Assembly: GCA_017463255.1 (NCBI GenBank)
Contig: JAFTPP010000003.1
Span: 186,001-250,000 of the forward strand
Length of the DNA: 64,000 nucleotides
Direction: 5' to 3'
Source of the DNA: Lachnospiraceae bacterium
GTDB taxonomy: Bacteria > Bacillota > Clostridia > Lachnospirales > Lachnospiraceae
This document shows positions 9,428 through 18,411 of this stretch, piece after piece. The position numbers and the translations under genes were made by a program. Numbering within the stretch: position 1 is the first letter of the stretch; each line of letters opens with the position of its first letter. Below the pieces are notes generated by a model. It saw nothing but the letters and a program-made list of their open reading frames with translations. It searched no databases and had not been told where the DNA came from.

Positions 9428-11722
9428 TTAACACTCTCCCGGAGCAGATGCAATTACTGTCATCTCTCCTTCTAATACAAATTCACCATAGCCTGCAGGC
9501 AACAAGAAGTGATCTCCCTTCTTAATTGCAAGGCCGTTAATTGTTCCATATCCTTCTGTCACGGAAAGAATCATAAACGGATAACTCTGAGTCTGTGTCA
9601 CTGCTTCATTCACCTGATATTTCCATACAGTATAATACTTGCAACTAACAAGTTCTTTTACCGCCTCTTCTGATTCCGTAGACATTACCGCTCCTGCTTT
9701 TGCCGGAACCTCAATAACATCTTTACTCTTATCAAGGTGAAGTTCTCTCGGTTTACCATCTGTTAATCTGTCATAATCGTATACTCTGTATGTAATATCT
9801 GAATTCTGCTGTGTTTCAAGAATCATGATATCGCCTTTAATTGCATGAACGGTACCCGGATCAATCTGGATAAAATCACCCTTCTTAACAGGTACTTCTG
9901 CAATTAATTCATCCCACTGCTTATTATCAATCATGCTGCACAGTTCTTCTTTGGTCTTCGCATTATGACCAACAACTAATGTGGAATTTTCCGCACATTC
10001 CAAAATATACCAGCATTCTGTTTTTCCCAGCGAACCGTTTTCATGTTCATTGGCGTATGTATCATCAGGATGTACCTGAATACTCAAATTCTCTTTCGCA
10101 TCAATTACCTTTAAAAGTAATGGGAAACGGTCTGTAGGATAGTTGCCGAAAAGCTCCGGATTTTCTTTCCAAAGTGTGGAAAGAGTTTTTCCGTTATATA
10201 ATCCTCCGTTTACGGTACAATCTCCATTTGGATGTGCACTGACTGCCCAGCACTCTCCTGTTTTTTCTCCCGGAATATTGTAACCGAATACATCTTTCAT
10301 CTTATTGCCGCCCCAGATCATCTGCTTGAATACCGGGTCAAAGAATAATATTTCTTTCGGTTGCATAAGGCTTGCTCCATTGGTCTTAATTACATTTTCA
10401 TACCAGTAAGAAGAATCCTTACGATATCTTCTCTGGGTTCTGAAATCTACATATACAAGGCCAAATCTGTCTCTAAAGCCAAAATTCCATTCAAAATTAT
10501 CCGTTAATGTCCACTCAAAGTAACCTCTGATATCTGCGCCTTCATCCATTGCCTGTTTCATAGCTAAGATATAACGGTTTAAGAAGTCAATTCTCTGTGG
10601 GTCATGTACCCTACCGTCACTACTTAACACATCTTTACAGCAAATACCGTTTTCTGTTACATAAATCGGATGCTGATATCTTTCGTATAAAAGTTTCAAT
10701 CCCCAACGGAAACATTCCGGTGTTACCGGCCATCCGTTTCCTGTTTCAGGGAATCCTGCATAGCGGTTCACATATACCGGATTACCACTTTCATCAGCTT
10801 CTAACATAATTCCGTTATAAATATTTTCGCCCATAAAATCCAACGGCTGGCTGATAAGCTTCATATCTTCCTCTGTAATTACAGGAAGGTACTCTGCATA
10901 TTTTTGTAATCCGTCCTCCGGATATCTTCCCAAAAATACAGGGTCAGAAAACCATGGTACATTCCATGTCCAGTTATCCATATTATCAGGGCAACTGAAT
11001 AAATACTTTCTGCACGCTTCAATATCCTCCGGTGTTTCCGTTTTAGGATATACCATACCGCATGTTGGTGCGTATCCTACTTTGATATCACCCTTTGCAT
11101 ATTTTCGAAGATTTATAACTGCTGCTCCGTGTGCTCTCAAAACATTATGAATTAACTGGAATAAATCCTTAGTCGGTAATTTGATTCCCGGTGCATGATC
11201 AGTATGTAAATGGGCAATACCTGTAAAACACTGGGGCTCATTTAAAGTAATAAAATACTTCACTCTGTCCGAAAAGCTTTCGGATACAACTTTTGCATAT
11301 TCAGCAAACCATTCAATACTCTCCTCATTGAGCCATCCGCCACGGTCCTGAAGTGCCTGTGGAAAATCCCAATGATACATGGTAATATACGGTTCAATTC
11401 CGTTTTTCAAAAGTTCATCGATTACCGCATTATAAAATGCAATTCCCTTCTCATTAACCTTACCAACTCCCTCAGGAAGGATTCTTGGCCAGCTTAAGGA
11501 GAAACGGTAAGCTTTCACTCCCATCTGTTTCATAATGGCAATATCTTCTTTATAACGATGATAGAAATCGCATGCTGTATCTGCATTAAAACCATTTAAG
11601 ATATGGTTCCCTTCATGACAAAATCTATCCCAAATTCCTTCGCCTTTTCCGTCTTCATTCCAGGCTCCTTCAATCTGAAAGGCGCTGGATGCACAACCCC
11701 AAACAAAATCTTTTGAAAACAT
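9428..11722 (-). CDS. Fusion of GH1 beta-glycosidase and mannose-6-phosphate isomerase
   Basis: One uninterrupted frame of 764 residues carrying two complete enzymes. Residues 1-~447 are a family 1 beta-glucosidase/mannosidase: acid/base E162 in TLNEPQ, nucleophile E357 in YVTENGI, and the C-terminal FEWNFGFRDRFGLVYVDF. Residues ~453-764 are a class I phosphomannose isomerase (ManA) with the zinc motifs IQVHPDD, KTECWYIL and DPGTVHAI. Each half has the normal length of the stand-alone enzyme. GGAGGAAATT precedes the ATG at 11722. An ATG at 10366 falls at the joint but has only a weak ribosome site. The pairing would couple release of a hexose to mannose 6-phosphate conversion to fructose 6-phosphate. 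The fusion is seen; channelling is inference. Confidence 0.92.
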   Translation of the reverse strand: MFSKDFVWGCASSAFQIEGAWNEDGKGEGIWDRFCHEGNHILNGFNADTACDFYHRYKEDIAIMKQMGVKAYRFSLSWPRILPEGVGKVNEKGIAFYNAVIDELLKNGIEPYITMYHWDFPQALQDRGGWLNEESIEWFAEYAKVVSESFSDRVKYFITLNEPQCFTGIAHLHTDHAPGIKLPTKDLFQLIHNVLRAHGAAVINLRKYAKGDIKVGYAPTCGMVYPKTETPEDIEACRKYLFSCPDNMDNWTWNVPWFSDPVFLGRYPEDGLQKYAEYLPVITEEDMKLISQPLDFMGENIYNGIMLEADESGNPVYVNRYAGFPETGNGWPVTPECFRWGLKLLYERYQHPIYVTENGICCKDVLSSDGRVHDPQRIDFLNRYILAMKQAMDEGADIRGYFEWTLTDNFEWNFGFRDRFGLVYVDFRTQRRYRKDSSYWYENVIKTNGASLMQPKEILFFDPVFKQMIWGGNKMKDVFGYNIPGEKTGECWAVSAHPNGDCTVNGGLYNGKTLSTLWKENPELFGNYPTDRFPLLLKVIDAKENLSIQVHPDDTYANEHENGSLGKTECWYILECAENSTLVVGHNAKTKEELCSMIDNKQWDELIAEVPVKKGDFIQIDPGTVHAIKGDIMILETQQNSDITYRVYDYDRLTDGKPRELHLDKSKDVIEVPAKAGAVMSTESEEAVKELVSCKYYTVWKYQVNEAVTQTQSYPFMILSVTEGYGTINGLAIKKGDHFLLPAGYGEFVLEGEMTVIASAPGEC

Positions 11723-11743
11723 AATTTCCTCCAAATCTGTTAC

Positions 11744-12871
11744 TTATTTTGAACCGATAACGGATACCAGATAAAACGGCACCACATCATCCTCATGTGC
11801 TTCTACTATTTTTACTTCGACTGTATGAACCTTATTCTCTGTATGTTTTGTAACAGTATCAATATAAATACAGTCACCCCAGTCTTCATCAAAATTACCG
11901 TCTAAGAAAATTCCGTTTTCCTCATCTCCATCTACCACAACCTTGGCAATAGGTGTAGGCTTCGGTACGGATTTTCTATATTGAACCGCAACTCCTGTTC
12001 CTTCTACTTCAAAGGTGATACTGTCGCCTTCTTTCCACGCTGTAAATCCTTTGCGGAAGGTCTCCGTAATATGATTCTGTACGGTTGGGTCAGCTTCAAA
12101 CCCTTTCATAACAGGATTGCTGTTATGATTCTGATACCTTGTGCTGAACTGGTATTCATTGGCTGTAAGCGCTTTTGGAAGCTCTGTATTAATCACTCCC
12201 GGTTCTACTCCTGCGATAGCTTTTTCATACACTTTTTCAAGGAAGTTAGTAATAAGCCCTGCTAAAAGTTCATGTCCCGCATCATTAGGATGTAAATCGT
12301 CCGGAGTAATCTCTGCATTTTTAATCGTTCCGTCAACTACCATAGGATACACGGAACTCTTCATACTAACACATGGGAGGTTATAAGCCTTTCCAATCTG
12401 TAAATGCATATCCTCTGCACTGTATCCGTTGTTATACATAATGTTATGAACCAATACCATTGCCGGCATATGTTCATCACTATATACTTTTCTTACAAGT
12501 CCTTCATAAGTTTCCTTAAAATGCTCTGTGTTTTCATCATTTACACTGAACTCAATAATGGTAAAATCAGGTGCATACTGTAATAAGTCATCCTGAACCC
12601 TTGCTACGCCAAACTGGGAGGTTGTTCCGCCAATACCTGCGTTTACATAGGTAAACTCTGCCTTTGGAAACTTTTTAGTCCACCATTCATAGACACGATA
12701 TGCATAGCATAATTCCGGTGTGGACGAAAGTGAACCCTGGGTAATGGAGCCCCCTAAAAATCCTACTGTAAGTTTCCCGCCTGCCAATGCTTTTTTCATC
12801 GTAGCTAACAAGCGGCTGATATCTCCCTCGTTCATTATTCCTTTATTAAAGTCTACTGAATATGTACTCAT
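11744..12871 (-). CDS. CE17-like acetyl-mannan esterase (SGNH hydrolase), cytosolic
   Basis: A 375-residue SGNH esterase. The N-terminal domain has nucleophile S42 in LGGSITQGS, the SVNDE block and H194 in LHPNDAGH; residues about 260-375 form a separate beta-sandwich of the CBM35-like sort. Size, order and position next to CE2 match the CE17 enzyme of the Roseburia mannan locus, which removes acetyl groups from imported manno-oligosaccharides. There is no signal peptide. The ATG at 12871 has AAGGAG eight bases upstream, overlapping the CE2 stop; the upstream ATG at 12925 is rejected because it would overlap the CE2 frame. Family placement rests on my reading of architecture and context. Confidence 0.86.
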   Translation of the reverse strand: MSTYSVDFNKGIMNEGDISRLLATMKKALAGGKLTVGFLGGSITQGSLSSTPELCYAYRVYEWWTKKFPKAEFTYVNAGIGGTTSQFGVARVQDDLLQYAPDFTIIEFSVNDENTEHFKETYEGLVRKVYSDEHMPAMVLVHNIMYNNGYSAEDMHLQIGKAYNLPCVSMKSSVYPMVVDGTIKNAEITPDDLHPNDAGHELLAGLITNFLEKVYEKAIAGVEPGVINTELPKALTANEYQFSTRYQNHNSNPVMKGFEADPTVQNHITETFRKGFTAWKEGDSITFEVEGTGVAVQYRKSVPKPTPIAKVVVDGDEENGIFLDGNFDEDWGDCIYIDTVTKHTENKVHTVEVKIVEAHEDDVVPFYLVSVIGSK

Positions 12872-12887
12872 AAATCGTAATTCTCCT

Positions 12888-13943
12888 TTAATCTTCCCAC
12901 ACAGAATTTCCCAAAGAAAGAACAAAGCCGCTTAATTCTTCTGCCATCTTTTCTGCTTCCGGGATTCTAATATGACCATGTGTTCCGCAACCATTGTTGG
13001 AATAAGTAAAATGATATACTTTACTGTCCTTTAATCTGGTACAAACATCCTCGATTGCACAATCCCAACTTGGATCATGGTTTAATATAGTTGTCGTCAA
13101 AATAATTGTTGCTTTCGGATATTTTGTTCGAAGCGTTTTTATAAATGCCTGGTAACGTCTTCTCCAATGAGCTGCTTTTTCACCGGTATAATTCGATGCC
13201 ATATAGTTTTCGGGATTTGCATCATTCTGTCCGATGGCAACCACCACCACATGGGGTGTGTATTTCTTAAAATCCCATTCCTTTACTTCTGATAAGCTTG
13301 GATTATACTCTAACTTATCATAAACAGCTTCCATTCCTATCATTTCAGGGCCATTGAAATATCCTGTATTATCAAGTAATGCAATTCCCCCCTGGGCAAT
13401 GTCATGAAGGGTAGCATTTAACTTTCTTGCCGTTAACCAAGAGTAGGAATAATAACTGTTTGAATACTCACCATCATGCTCCGGGTCTGCAAGTCCCACA
13501 TAGGCAACCGCTTCTGAAACTTCTCCTGCAGATACACTGTCACCATATACTTCCATTCTTCTTTGTGGTAATGCTTCAGGTGCACTAATAACGGCTCCCT
13601 CTTCCACAATAAGACCATGGAATTTTAAGATATGACAGGAATCCATTCTTTTAAAAAGAAGTAATTCGTGTTCTCCTTGTGCAAGATTATCTGCTAATGT
13701 ATAGGTATTAATTCCCTCATTATCTAATTTTACTTTACTCTCATTTCCATCTACAATGACTCCGATATAATTGGTCAAATAAGAACGGATATTGGTAATC
13801 ACTGCTTTTACAAAAGTTCCGGTAAAACGAACCTTCAAACAGGTACATGGATAGATCCATACAGGTTCCATGGGATTTGAATCATCTATTCTTCCCATGT
13901 ATTGGAATTCCTTACAATCCGGAGTAATTAATTTCTCGTTCAT
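12888..13943 (-). CDS. CE2 family acetylesterase
   Basis: A 351-residue carbohydrate esterase with the CE2 layout: an N-terminal jelly roll (about 1-120) and an SGNH domain with S136 in YGDSVSAGE, block GQNDANP and histidines H322/H324 in GTHGHI. CE2 enzymes remove acetyl groups from mannose or xylose residues and, in Roseburia, work with CE17 on mannooligosaccharides. No signal peptide, so cytosolic. It begins one base after the GH5 stop codon and its own stop overlaps the ribosome site of CE17, so the three genes are tightly coupled. Confidence 0.88.
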   Translation of the reverse strand: MNEKLITPDCKEFQYMGRIDDSNPMEPVWIYPCTCLKVRFTGTFVKAVITNIRSYLTNYIGVIVDGNESKVKLDNEGINTYTLADNLAQGEHELLLFKRMDSCHILKFHGLIVEEGAVISAPEALPQRRMEVYGDSVSAGEVSEAVAYVGLADPEHDGEYSNSYYSYSWLTARKLNATLHDIAQGGIALLDNTGYFNGPEMIGMEAVYDKLEYNPSLSEVKEWDFKKYTPHVVVVAIGQNDANPENYMASNYTGEKAAHWRRRYQAFIKTLRTKYPKATIILTTTILNHDPSWDCAIEDVCTRLKDSKVYHFTYSNNGCGTHGHIRIPEAEKMAEELSGFVLSLGNSVWED

Positions 13944-13944
13944 T

Positions 13945-14958
13945 TTATAATTCCAATCCTTTCATTAAGGCATTTAACACCTCAGGATATTCCATTTCCA
14001 TTGTTTTACGGTTAAAAAGACCCAATGTTTCTCCATCACCGGTAAACTCGTTATTATCCCACCATATACACGGGATTCCCAATTTTTTTGCTTCACGGAC
14101 ATAATACTCAGCCCATGCCGCACGTTCCTCAACATTATGGTTCCTGTCCATAGCGCCGAATTCGCCTAAGATAACAGGAATTCCTTTGTCAATAAAATAC
14201 TTTTTGAGATTTTTCATCATCGTATCCACATTATAAGTATCATGCTCCCATTCTCTTCTACCCTTAAGGTTTAAACAGAATTCCCAAGGTTCATAAGCAT
14301 GTACCGATACAATGACATTATCATCTTTTGGTACTTCAATATGTGAAAGTGCCAGTTCCGTGCTGCTTGCAGCATAACCGGTCACCATGAGTTGTCTTGT
14401 TTGATTATTTCCCCCTGTGGAACGCACTGCATCCACAAACGTTTGAGACCATTGGTTTAATACATCCCAACCTTCCTTGTCGCCTCCACCCCACTCAAGG
14501 GAAGTGTTACGTTTTCTGGGTTCATTGACTCCTTCAAAAATAAGCTTTTCGCTATAATCAGCAAAAGTAGTGGCAATTTGTTTCCACACTGCGGCAAGTT
14601 TTTCCTTGGTTGCCTCATTATTTGCATAATAAGGATCCACCCAGTCCTCATGATGAGTATTAATAATTACATACACACCTTCCTCATATGCCCAGTCAAC
14701 TACTTCTTTTACTCTTGCCATCCATTTCGGATTAATCTTATATTCCGGTGCCGGACCTATGTTCTGATACCATGTAACCGGAATTCGGATAATATCAAAC
14801 CCTGAATTGATAACTTTTTGAATCATTGCCTTTGTTGTTACAGGATTATGCCATGCTGTCTCATAAGCTTTCGGTTCATTATTCATCCCCAATTCTTCTT
14901 CATATGAATCCAAACTATTCCCCAAATTCCAACCGATTCTTAAATTATCTGTAAACAT
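13945..14958 (-). CDS. GH5 family endo-beta-glycanase (GH5_4-like), cytosolic
   Basis: A 337-residue single-domain family 5 enzyme. The motif IGWNLGNSLDS, acid/base E146 in GVNEPR and nucleophile E266 in LGEFGA are clear, and the sequence most resembles subfamily 4, which includes endoglucanases, xyloglucanases and mixed-linkage glucanases. It lacks a signal peptide, so it should act on imported oligosaccharides, perhaps glucose-containing glucomannan fragments. It is the first gene after the GH130_2 terminator and heads the CE2-CE17-GH1/ManA operon. CGGAGA precedes the start. The subfamily assignment is by eye. Confidence 0.85.
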   Translation of the reverse strand: MFTDNLRIGWNLGNSLDSYEEELGMNNEPKAYETAWHNPVTTKAMIQKVINSGFDIIRIPVTWYQNIGPAPEYKINPKWMARVKEVVDWAYEEGVYVIINTHHEDWVDPYYANNEATKEKLAAVWKQIATTFADYSEKLIFEGVNEPRKRNTSLEWGGGDKEGWDVLNQWSQTFVDAVRSTGGNNQTRQLMVTGYAASSTELALSHIEVPKDDNVIVSVHAYEPWEFCLNLKGRREWEHDTYNVDTMMKNLKKYFIDKGIPVILGEFGAMDRNHNVEERAAWAEYYVREAKKLGIPCIWWDNNEFTGDGETLGLFNRKTMEMEYPEVLNALMKGLEL

Positions 14959-14987
14959 AAATTTTCTCCGTTTGTTAGTTAAATTTT

Positions 14988-15006
14988 AACAAAAATTACT
15001 TAAATT
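14988..15006 (-). promoter_or_regulatory. Shared motif ATTACTTAAATT upstream of GH5
   Basis: The plus-strand 12-mer ATTACTTAAATT lies about 40 bases upstream of GH5 and recurs exactly about 35 bases upstream of the GH2 beta-mannosidase (40614-40625), with variants upstream of the surface GH26. An inverted pair GTTAAA/TTTTAAC lies next to it. It is a candidate operator, not a proven one. Confidence 0.3.
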
Positions 15007-15020
15007 TCCTATATCTTTTT

Positions 15021-15049
15021 TCAAAAATAGGGCTTGCATGAGCAAGCCC
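15021..15049 (-). terminator. Rho-independent terminator after GH130_2
   Basis: Arms GGGCTTGC and GCAAGCCC with a 4-base loop, followed in the minus direction by TATTTTTG. It lies 18 bases past the GH130_2 stop and ends the long operon that starts at GH26. Confidence 0.78.
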
Positions 15050-15066
15050 ATTCCTTTTGTTTTTCT

Positions 15067-16089
15067 TTATCTTCTTCCGATATCTGTATCGTCAAAGCAT
15101 GTTACACTATGTTCTTTGATGTAATCAACGATTTCATCAATGTGTGTAAATGCAAGACCTACATAGCTATCTGCACAACCATAGTAAAGTGCAATCTTAC
15201 CACTTTCTGAGTCATGGATTGTAGCACATGGGAAACATACGTTAGGAACAAATCCTCTTTCCTCATACCATTCTTCAGGAGTTAATAAGAAGTTTTCACA
15301 TCTGTATAAAACTTTTGATGGATTGTCAATATCAAGAATTGCACCACCGATAGAATATACAAATCCGTTACATGTTCCGCTTACACCATGGTAGAACAAT
15401 AACCAACCTTCGCTTGTTTCGATTGGAGCAGCACCGCCACCGATTTTAACTGACTCCCACCATTTGCTTCCGCGTCCCATAACATGTCTGTGTTTTCCCC
15501 AGTATGTCATATCAGGACTTTCACTTAAGAAAATATCACCGAATGGTGTATGTCCGCTATCTGAAGGACGGCTTAATAACATATATTTTCCATTAATCTT
15601 TCTTGGGAATAATACTGCATTTCTGTTGAAAGGAATAAATGGATTTTCAATTCTTGTAAATGTTTCAAAATCAGTTGTTTTTGCAATACCGATAGAAGCA
15701 CCGTAGAAATCCTGACACCAGATGATATAGTATGTATCTTCTACTTTTACAAGTCTTGGGTCGTATGCATAATGAGGCATAAATGAATTGCCTTCTTCAT
15801 CTACGAAGTTAATCTTTTCTTTGTCAAATTCCCAATGGATGGCATCTTTACTTCTTCCAAGATAGATGTAAGGAACACCATTGGTCTGCTCGCCACGGAA
15901 TACACCGATAAATGCATCTTTGTATGGCATTACAGCACTGTTGAAAATTCTTGCAACATTTTCTACCGGATTACGTCCGATAATCGGATTTTCGTTATAT
16001 CTCCAGATTGGAGCCCCTACTAATCCTTCCGGTTTTTCCTGCCATGGAACATTTGGTACTGCAGGACTAATCATTTTTACTTTTGTCAT
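15067..16089 (-). CDS. Beta-1,4-mannooligosaccharide phosphorylase (GH130_2)
   Basis: A 340-residue family 130 subfamily 2 phosphorylase that releases mannose 1-phosphate from the non-reducing end of beta-1,4-mannooligosaccharides. Conserved parts are WRYNENPIIGRNP, NSAVMPYKDAFIGVFRG, catalytic D110 in YDPRLVK, the GGGAAPIETSEGWLLFYHGV block and YYGCADSYVGLA. Start 16089 has AAGGAGGAAAT directly upstream; an in-frame start at 16107 would place that site inside the gene. It is the last gene of the long operon, separated from DUF624 by about 100 bases. Cytosolic. Confidence 0.93.
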   Translation of the reverse strand: MTKVKMISPAVPNVPWQEKPEGLVGAPIWRYNENPIIGRNPVENVARIFNSAVMPYKDAFIGVFRGEQTNGVPYIYLGRSKDAIHWEFDKEKINFVDEEGNSFMPHYAYDPRLVKVEDTYYIIWCQDFYGASIGIAKTTDFETFTRIENPFIPFNRNAVLFPRKINGKYMLLSRPSDSGHTPFGDIFLSESPDMTYWGKHRHVMGRGSKWWESVKIGGGAAPIETSEGWLLFYHGVSGTCNGFVYSIGGAILDIDNPSKVLYRCENFLLTPEEWYEERGFVPNVCFPCATIHDSESGKIALYYGCADSYVGLAFTHIDEIVDYIKEHSVTCFDDTDIGRR

Positions 16090-16189
16090 ATTTCCTCCTT
16101 GCATCATACATCTTTACGATGTCGACCTGTTTTCTTAATTATTATATCTTTAACAGACCCCCTCATCAGGTTCCTGTTTGTTTCCGAAT

Positions 16190-16825
16190 TTATTGATAAT
16201 ACCATTTTGAAGCTTCTTCGCTTCCTTCTTCCGGCTTAGGCATCAGCTTGCGAAGAATCATTTCCATTGGGAATGATAACAGATAAAAATATACTCCCGG
16301 GATAAAGAACACTGCCCATGGCATAAGCCAAACGCCAATACAGACAAGTGCAAACACTACTATAATTCCAATGGATATTGGAAGATACTTAAATGCTACG
16401 ACCGCAGCCATCTTCACTAAATCAAAGTTTTTCTTTTCAAATCTTGATAATAAAGGACATACATACACGGTAATACATGCAATACAAAATGCAATTCCCA
16501 TTAAAACAACAAAGATTGCACTGTTGGTTTTATTATCATGATTCCAGACGTACCAAACGTCTACCGCAATTACTCCTGCTAACAGGATAAAAACGAATGT
16601 TAAAATAGTTGAATTTTTAAAATTCAATTTAAATGATCTAAAAAATTCTTTGGATACATATCCGGTTTTGTGTCTTACCGATTTTGACATAGCATAATAT
16701 GCTGCGGTTGTGGAAGCTCCCAATGTGATAATCGGCAAGCTACATATTAACCATAAAAGTCCAACCCATATTACATCCCATGCTACAGACATAAATCTGC
16801 CAAAATATCCGTCTAAACGAAACAC
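16190..16825 (-). CDS. DUF624 (YesL-like) membrane protein, second copy
   Basis: A 211-residue membrane protein with about five hydrophobic segments. The N-terminal pattern (LLWLICSLPIITLGASTTAAYYAM) is the signature of DUF624/YesL proteins, which accompany carbohydrate ABC importers in Firmicutes; their molecular role is unknown. It starts at GTG (16825), with AAAGGAG nine bases ahead; the nearby ATG is out of frame. It follows the binding protein gene and a stem-loop at 16850-16875. A homologue occurs at 31931-32605, next to the other binding protein. Confidence 0.85.
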   Translation of the reverse strand: MFRLDGYFGRFMSVAWDVIWVGLLWLICSLPIITLGASTTAAYYAMSKSVRHKTGYVSKEFFRSFKLNFKNSTILTFVFILLAGVIAVDVWYVWNHDNKTNSAIFVVLMGIAFCIACITVYVCPLLSRFEKKNFDLVKMAAVVAFKYLPISIGIIVVFALVCIGVWLMPWAVFFIPGVYFYLLSFPMEMILRKLMPKPEEGSEEASKWYYQ

Positions 16826-16849
16826 AAACCATTCTCCTTTTTTAAAGAT

Positions 16850-16875
16850 CCGCCCGCACCCGTGGGTACGGGCGG
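16850..16875 (-). other. GC-rich intercistronic stem-loop between binding protein and DUF624
   Basis: Arms CCGCCCGCACCC and GGGTACGGGCGG form a strong hairpin in the minus transcript just after the binding-protein gene, with only a weak T tract behind it. A second small inverted repeat, TTGAAC/GTTCAA (16889-16905), lies between it and the stop. It is likely a partial terminator or 3' stabiliser that raises the binding-protein mRNA over the genes after it. Confidence 0.6.
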
Positions 16876-16907
16876 TTATCTTTATTTATTGAACTTAGGG
16901 TTCAAAA

Positions 16908-18314
16908 TTAGTTGAACAGAACATCAAGAGCACTCTGTACTAACTGTTTGTTTGTTTCCTGGAACTGAGCTGCTGTCATAGTACCATCTAAGAGTGCAGG
17001 CCAGTTGTATTCGATGTTCAAAGCATTCCAAAGGTCGAATCCGCCTCTTTCACCGTAAGATGCCATAACTGCAAGGTTTTCTTCTGTCATAGCACAGTCT
17101 TCCCACCATGTTAAGTCACCATCACGGTATTCTGTATCACCATGATACCAGTTCTGCCATGCTTCGAATACTTCGTATACGAATGCAGGATCTTCTACAC
17201 CTGCAGGAATCATCCAAGCATTACCTGAAGAAACGTTCTTTGTTTTGTTAGTAGCTGCATCACCACTTGGTCCGATTGGCCATGGACACCAAACGATATC
17301 AAATCCGAGTTCTGCGTTCTTGTTCTGTGAAGAAATCCAAGCTGCATCGATGTAGAATGCAACACTACCATCCATGTAGTTGTTCATGTTAGAGTCGAAA
17401 TCTTCTACGTTCCAAGGTTTAGCAACACGGTCTACGTTGTACATATTGTAGATAAAGTCAAGAACTTCACCAACTTCAGGGCTAGAAAGGTTTTCTGTAC
17501 CTGAAGAAGCAATTGTTGTACCGTTAGACTGAAGCATGTTGTAAACTAAGAAGTCAAAACGTGAGCCGTAACCATATACGTCGATAACGCCATCACCGTC
17601 TGTATCCTGTGTAAGAGCGATCATATATTCACGCCATTTATCCCATGTCCATTCTCCTCTTTCATATAAGTCAGCAGGAGCTTCAAGACCGGCAGCTTCA
17701 AGAAGCTGTTTGTTGTAAGCGAGCATATATGTGTTGTAGTAAACTGTTTCACCTGAGTTAGAACCGAAGAGGTAAACACCTTCATCAATACCAATGTTAA
17801 CTGGTGAGAATACCATTTCTTCACTTAAAATATCAGCATCTGCAGGAAGAACTTCTTCAAGGTTTGTAGCAAATCCGTTAAGAGCTGCACCAATACCAAA
17901 GCTTAAGTCTACTTCATAGATATCACAGTCAGGTTTACCTGAAAGGATTGATGTATTAATAGATTCCTGAATACCGTTGAATGTTAAGTTAACAAATTCA
18001 ATTCTTACATTGTATTTGTCTTCAACTTCTTTAACGATATCAAAGTGAGCCTGAGCTAATTCCTCATCAGAAACTGATGGGTCATCCCAGATATCTGTAT
18101 GTGTACTATCATAGAAATGGTCATACCATGTACCAATCTTAATTGTTCTTGTTTCAGTTGGTTTTGTTACATCTCCTGAGTCACCTGAAACATCTCCTGA
18201 ATCTACTGTTGTATCTTTGCCAGAATCTGTTTTCTTGTCATCAGAGCCACCACAAGCTGCAAGTGACATAACCATTGTAAGGCTAAGTACTAACGCAAGT
18301 AATTTCTTTTTCAT
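16908..18314 (-). CDS. Sugar ABC transporter substrate-binding lipoprotein
   Basis: A 468-residue family 1 extracellular binding protein. The lipoprotein signal ends in SLAAC (C21) and is followed by a Ser/Asp/Gly-rich linker to about residue 50. The rest has the two-lobed binding-protein pattern (NTSILSGKPDCDIYEVDLS, YMDGSVAFYIDAAW, NVSSGNAWMIPAG). It is expected to hand manno-oligosaccharides to the permeases at 20392-22329. GGAGGATATT precedes the start. It is flanked by two stem-loops (18356-18380 and 16850-16875), a layout often seen where a binding protein must be made in excess. The ligand is inferred from the locus. Confidence 0.9.
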   Translation of the reverse strand: MKKKLLALVLSLTMVMSLAACGGSDDKKTDSGKDTTVDSGDVSGDSGDVTKPTETRTIKIGTWYDHFYDSTHTDIWDDPSVSDEELAQAHFDIVKEVEDKYNVRIEFVNLTFNGIQESINTSILSGKPDCDIYEVDLSFGIGAALNGFATNLEEVLPADADILSEEMVFSPVNIGIDEGVYLFGSNSGETVYYNTYMLAYNKQLLEAAGLEAPADLYERGEWTWDKWREYMIALTQDTDGDGVIDVYGYGSRFDFLVYNMLQSNGTTIASSGTENLSSPEVGEVLDFIYNMYNVDRVAKPWNVEDFDSNMNNYMDGSVAFYIDAAWISSQNKNAELGFDIVWCPWPIGPSGDAATNKTKNVSSGNAWMIPAGVEDPAFVYEVFEAWQNWYHGDTEYRDGDLTWWEDCAMTEENLAVMASYGERGGFDLWNALNIEYNWPALLDGTMTAAQFQETNKQLVQSALDVLFN

Positions 18315-18355
18315 TTTTGCAATATCCTCCTAAATTATTAAATAAGTCATATCCC

Positions 18356-18380
18356 TCCTGCCATGGTTTCCATGGCAGGA
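18356..18380 (-). other. Perfect 11-bp intercistronic stem-loop upstream of the binding protein
   Basis: Arms TCCTGCCATGG and CCATGGCAGGA with a 3-base loop, between the repeat lipoprotein and the binding-protein gene. No T tract follows, so it is more likely an mRNA-processing or 5'-protection element than a terminator. Confidence 0.65.
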
Positions 18381-18411
18381 TAGGAATTTTGTTTCTTGTC
18401 AGTCAAACTGA

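Noticed and set aside
10340-10400. Sequencing frameshift or lost stop joining GH1 and ManA
   Set aside because: The frame is clean with intact motifs on both sides. A lost stop cannot be fully excluded from sequence, but nothing at the joint suggests an error.
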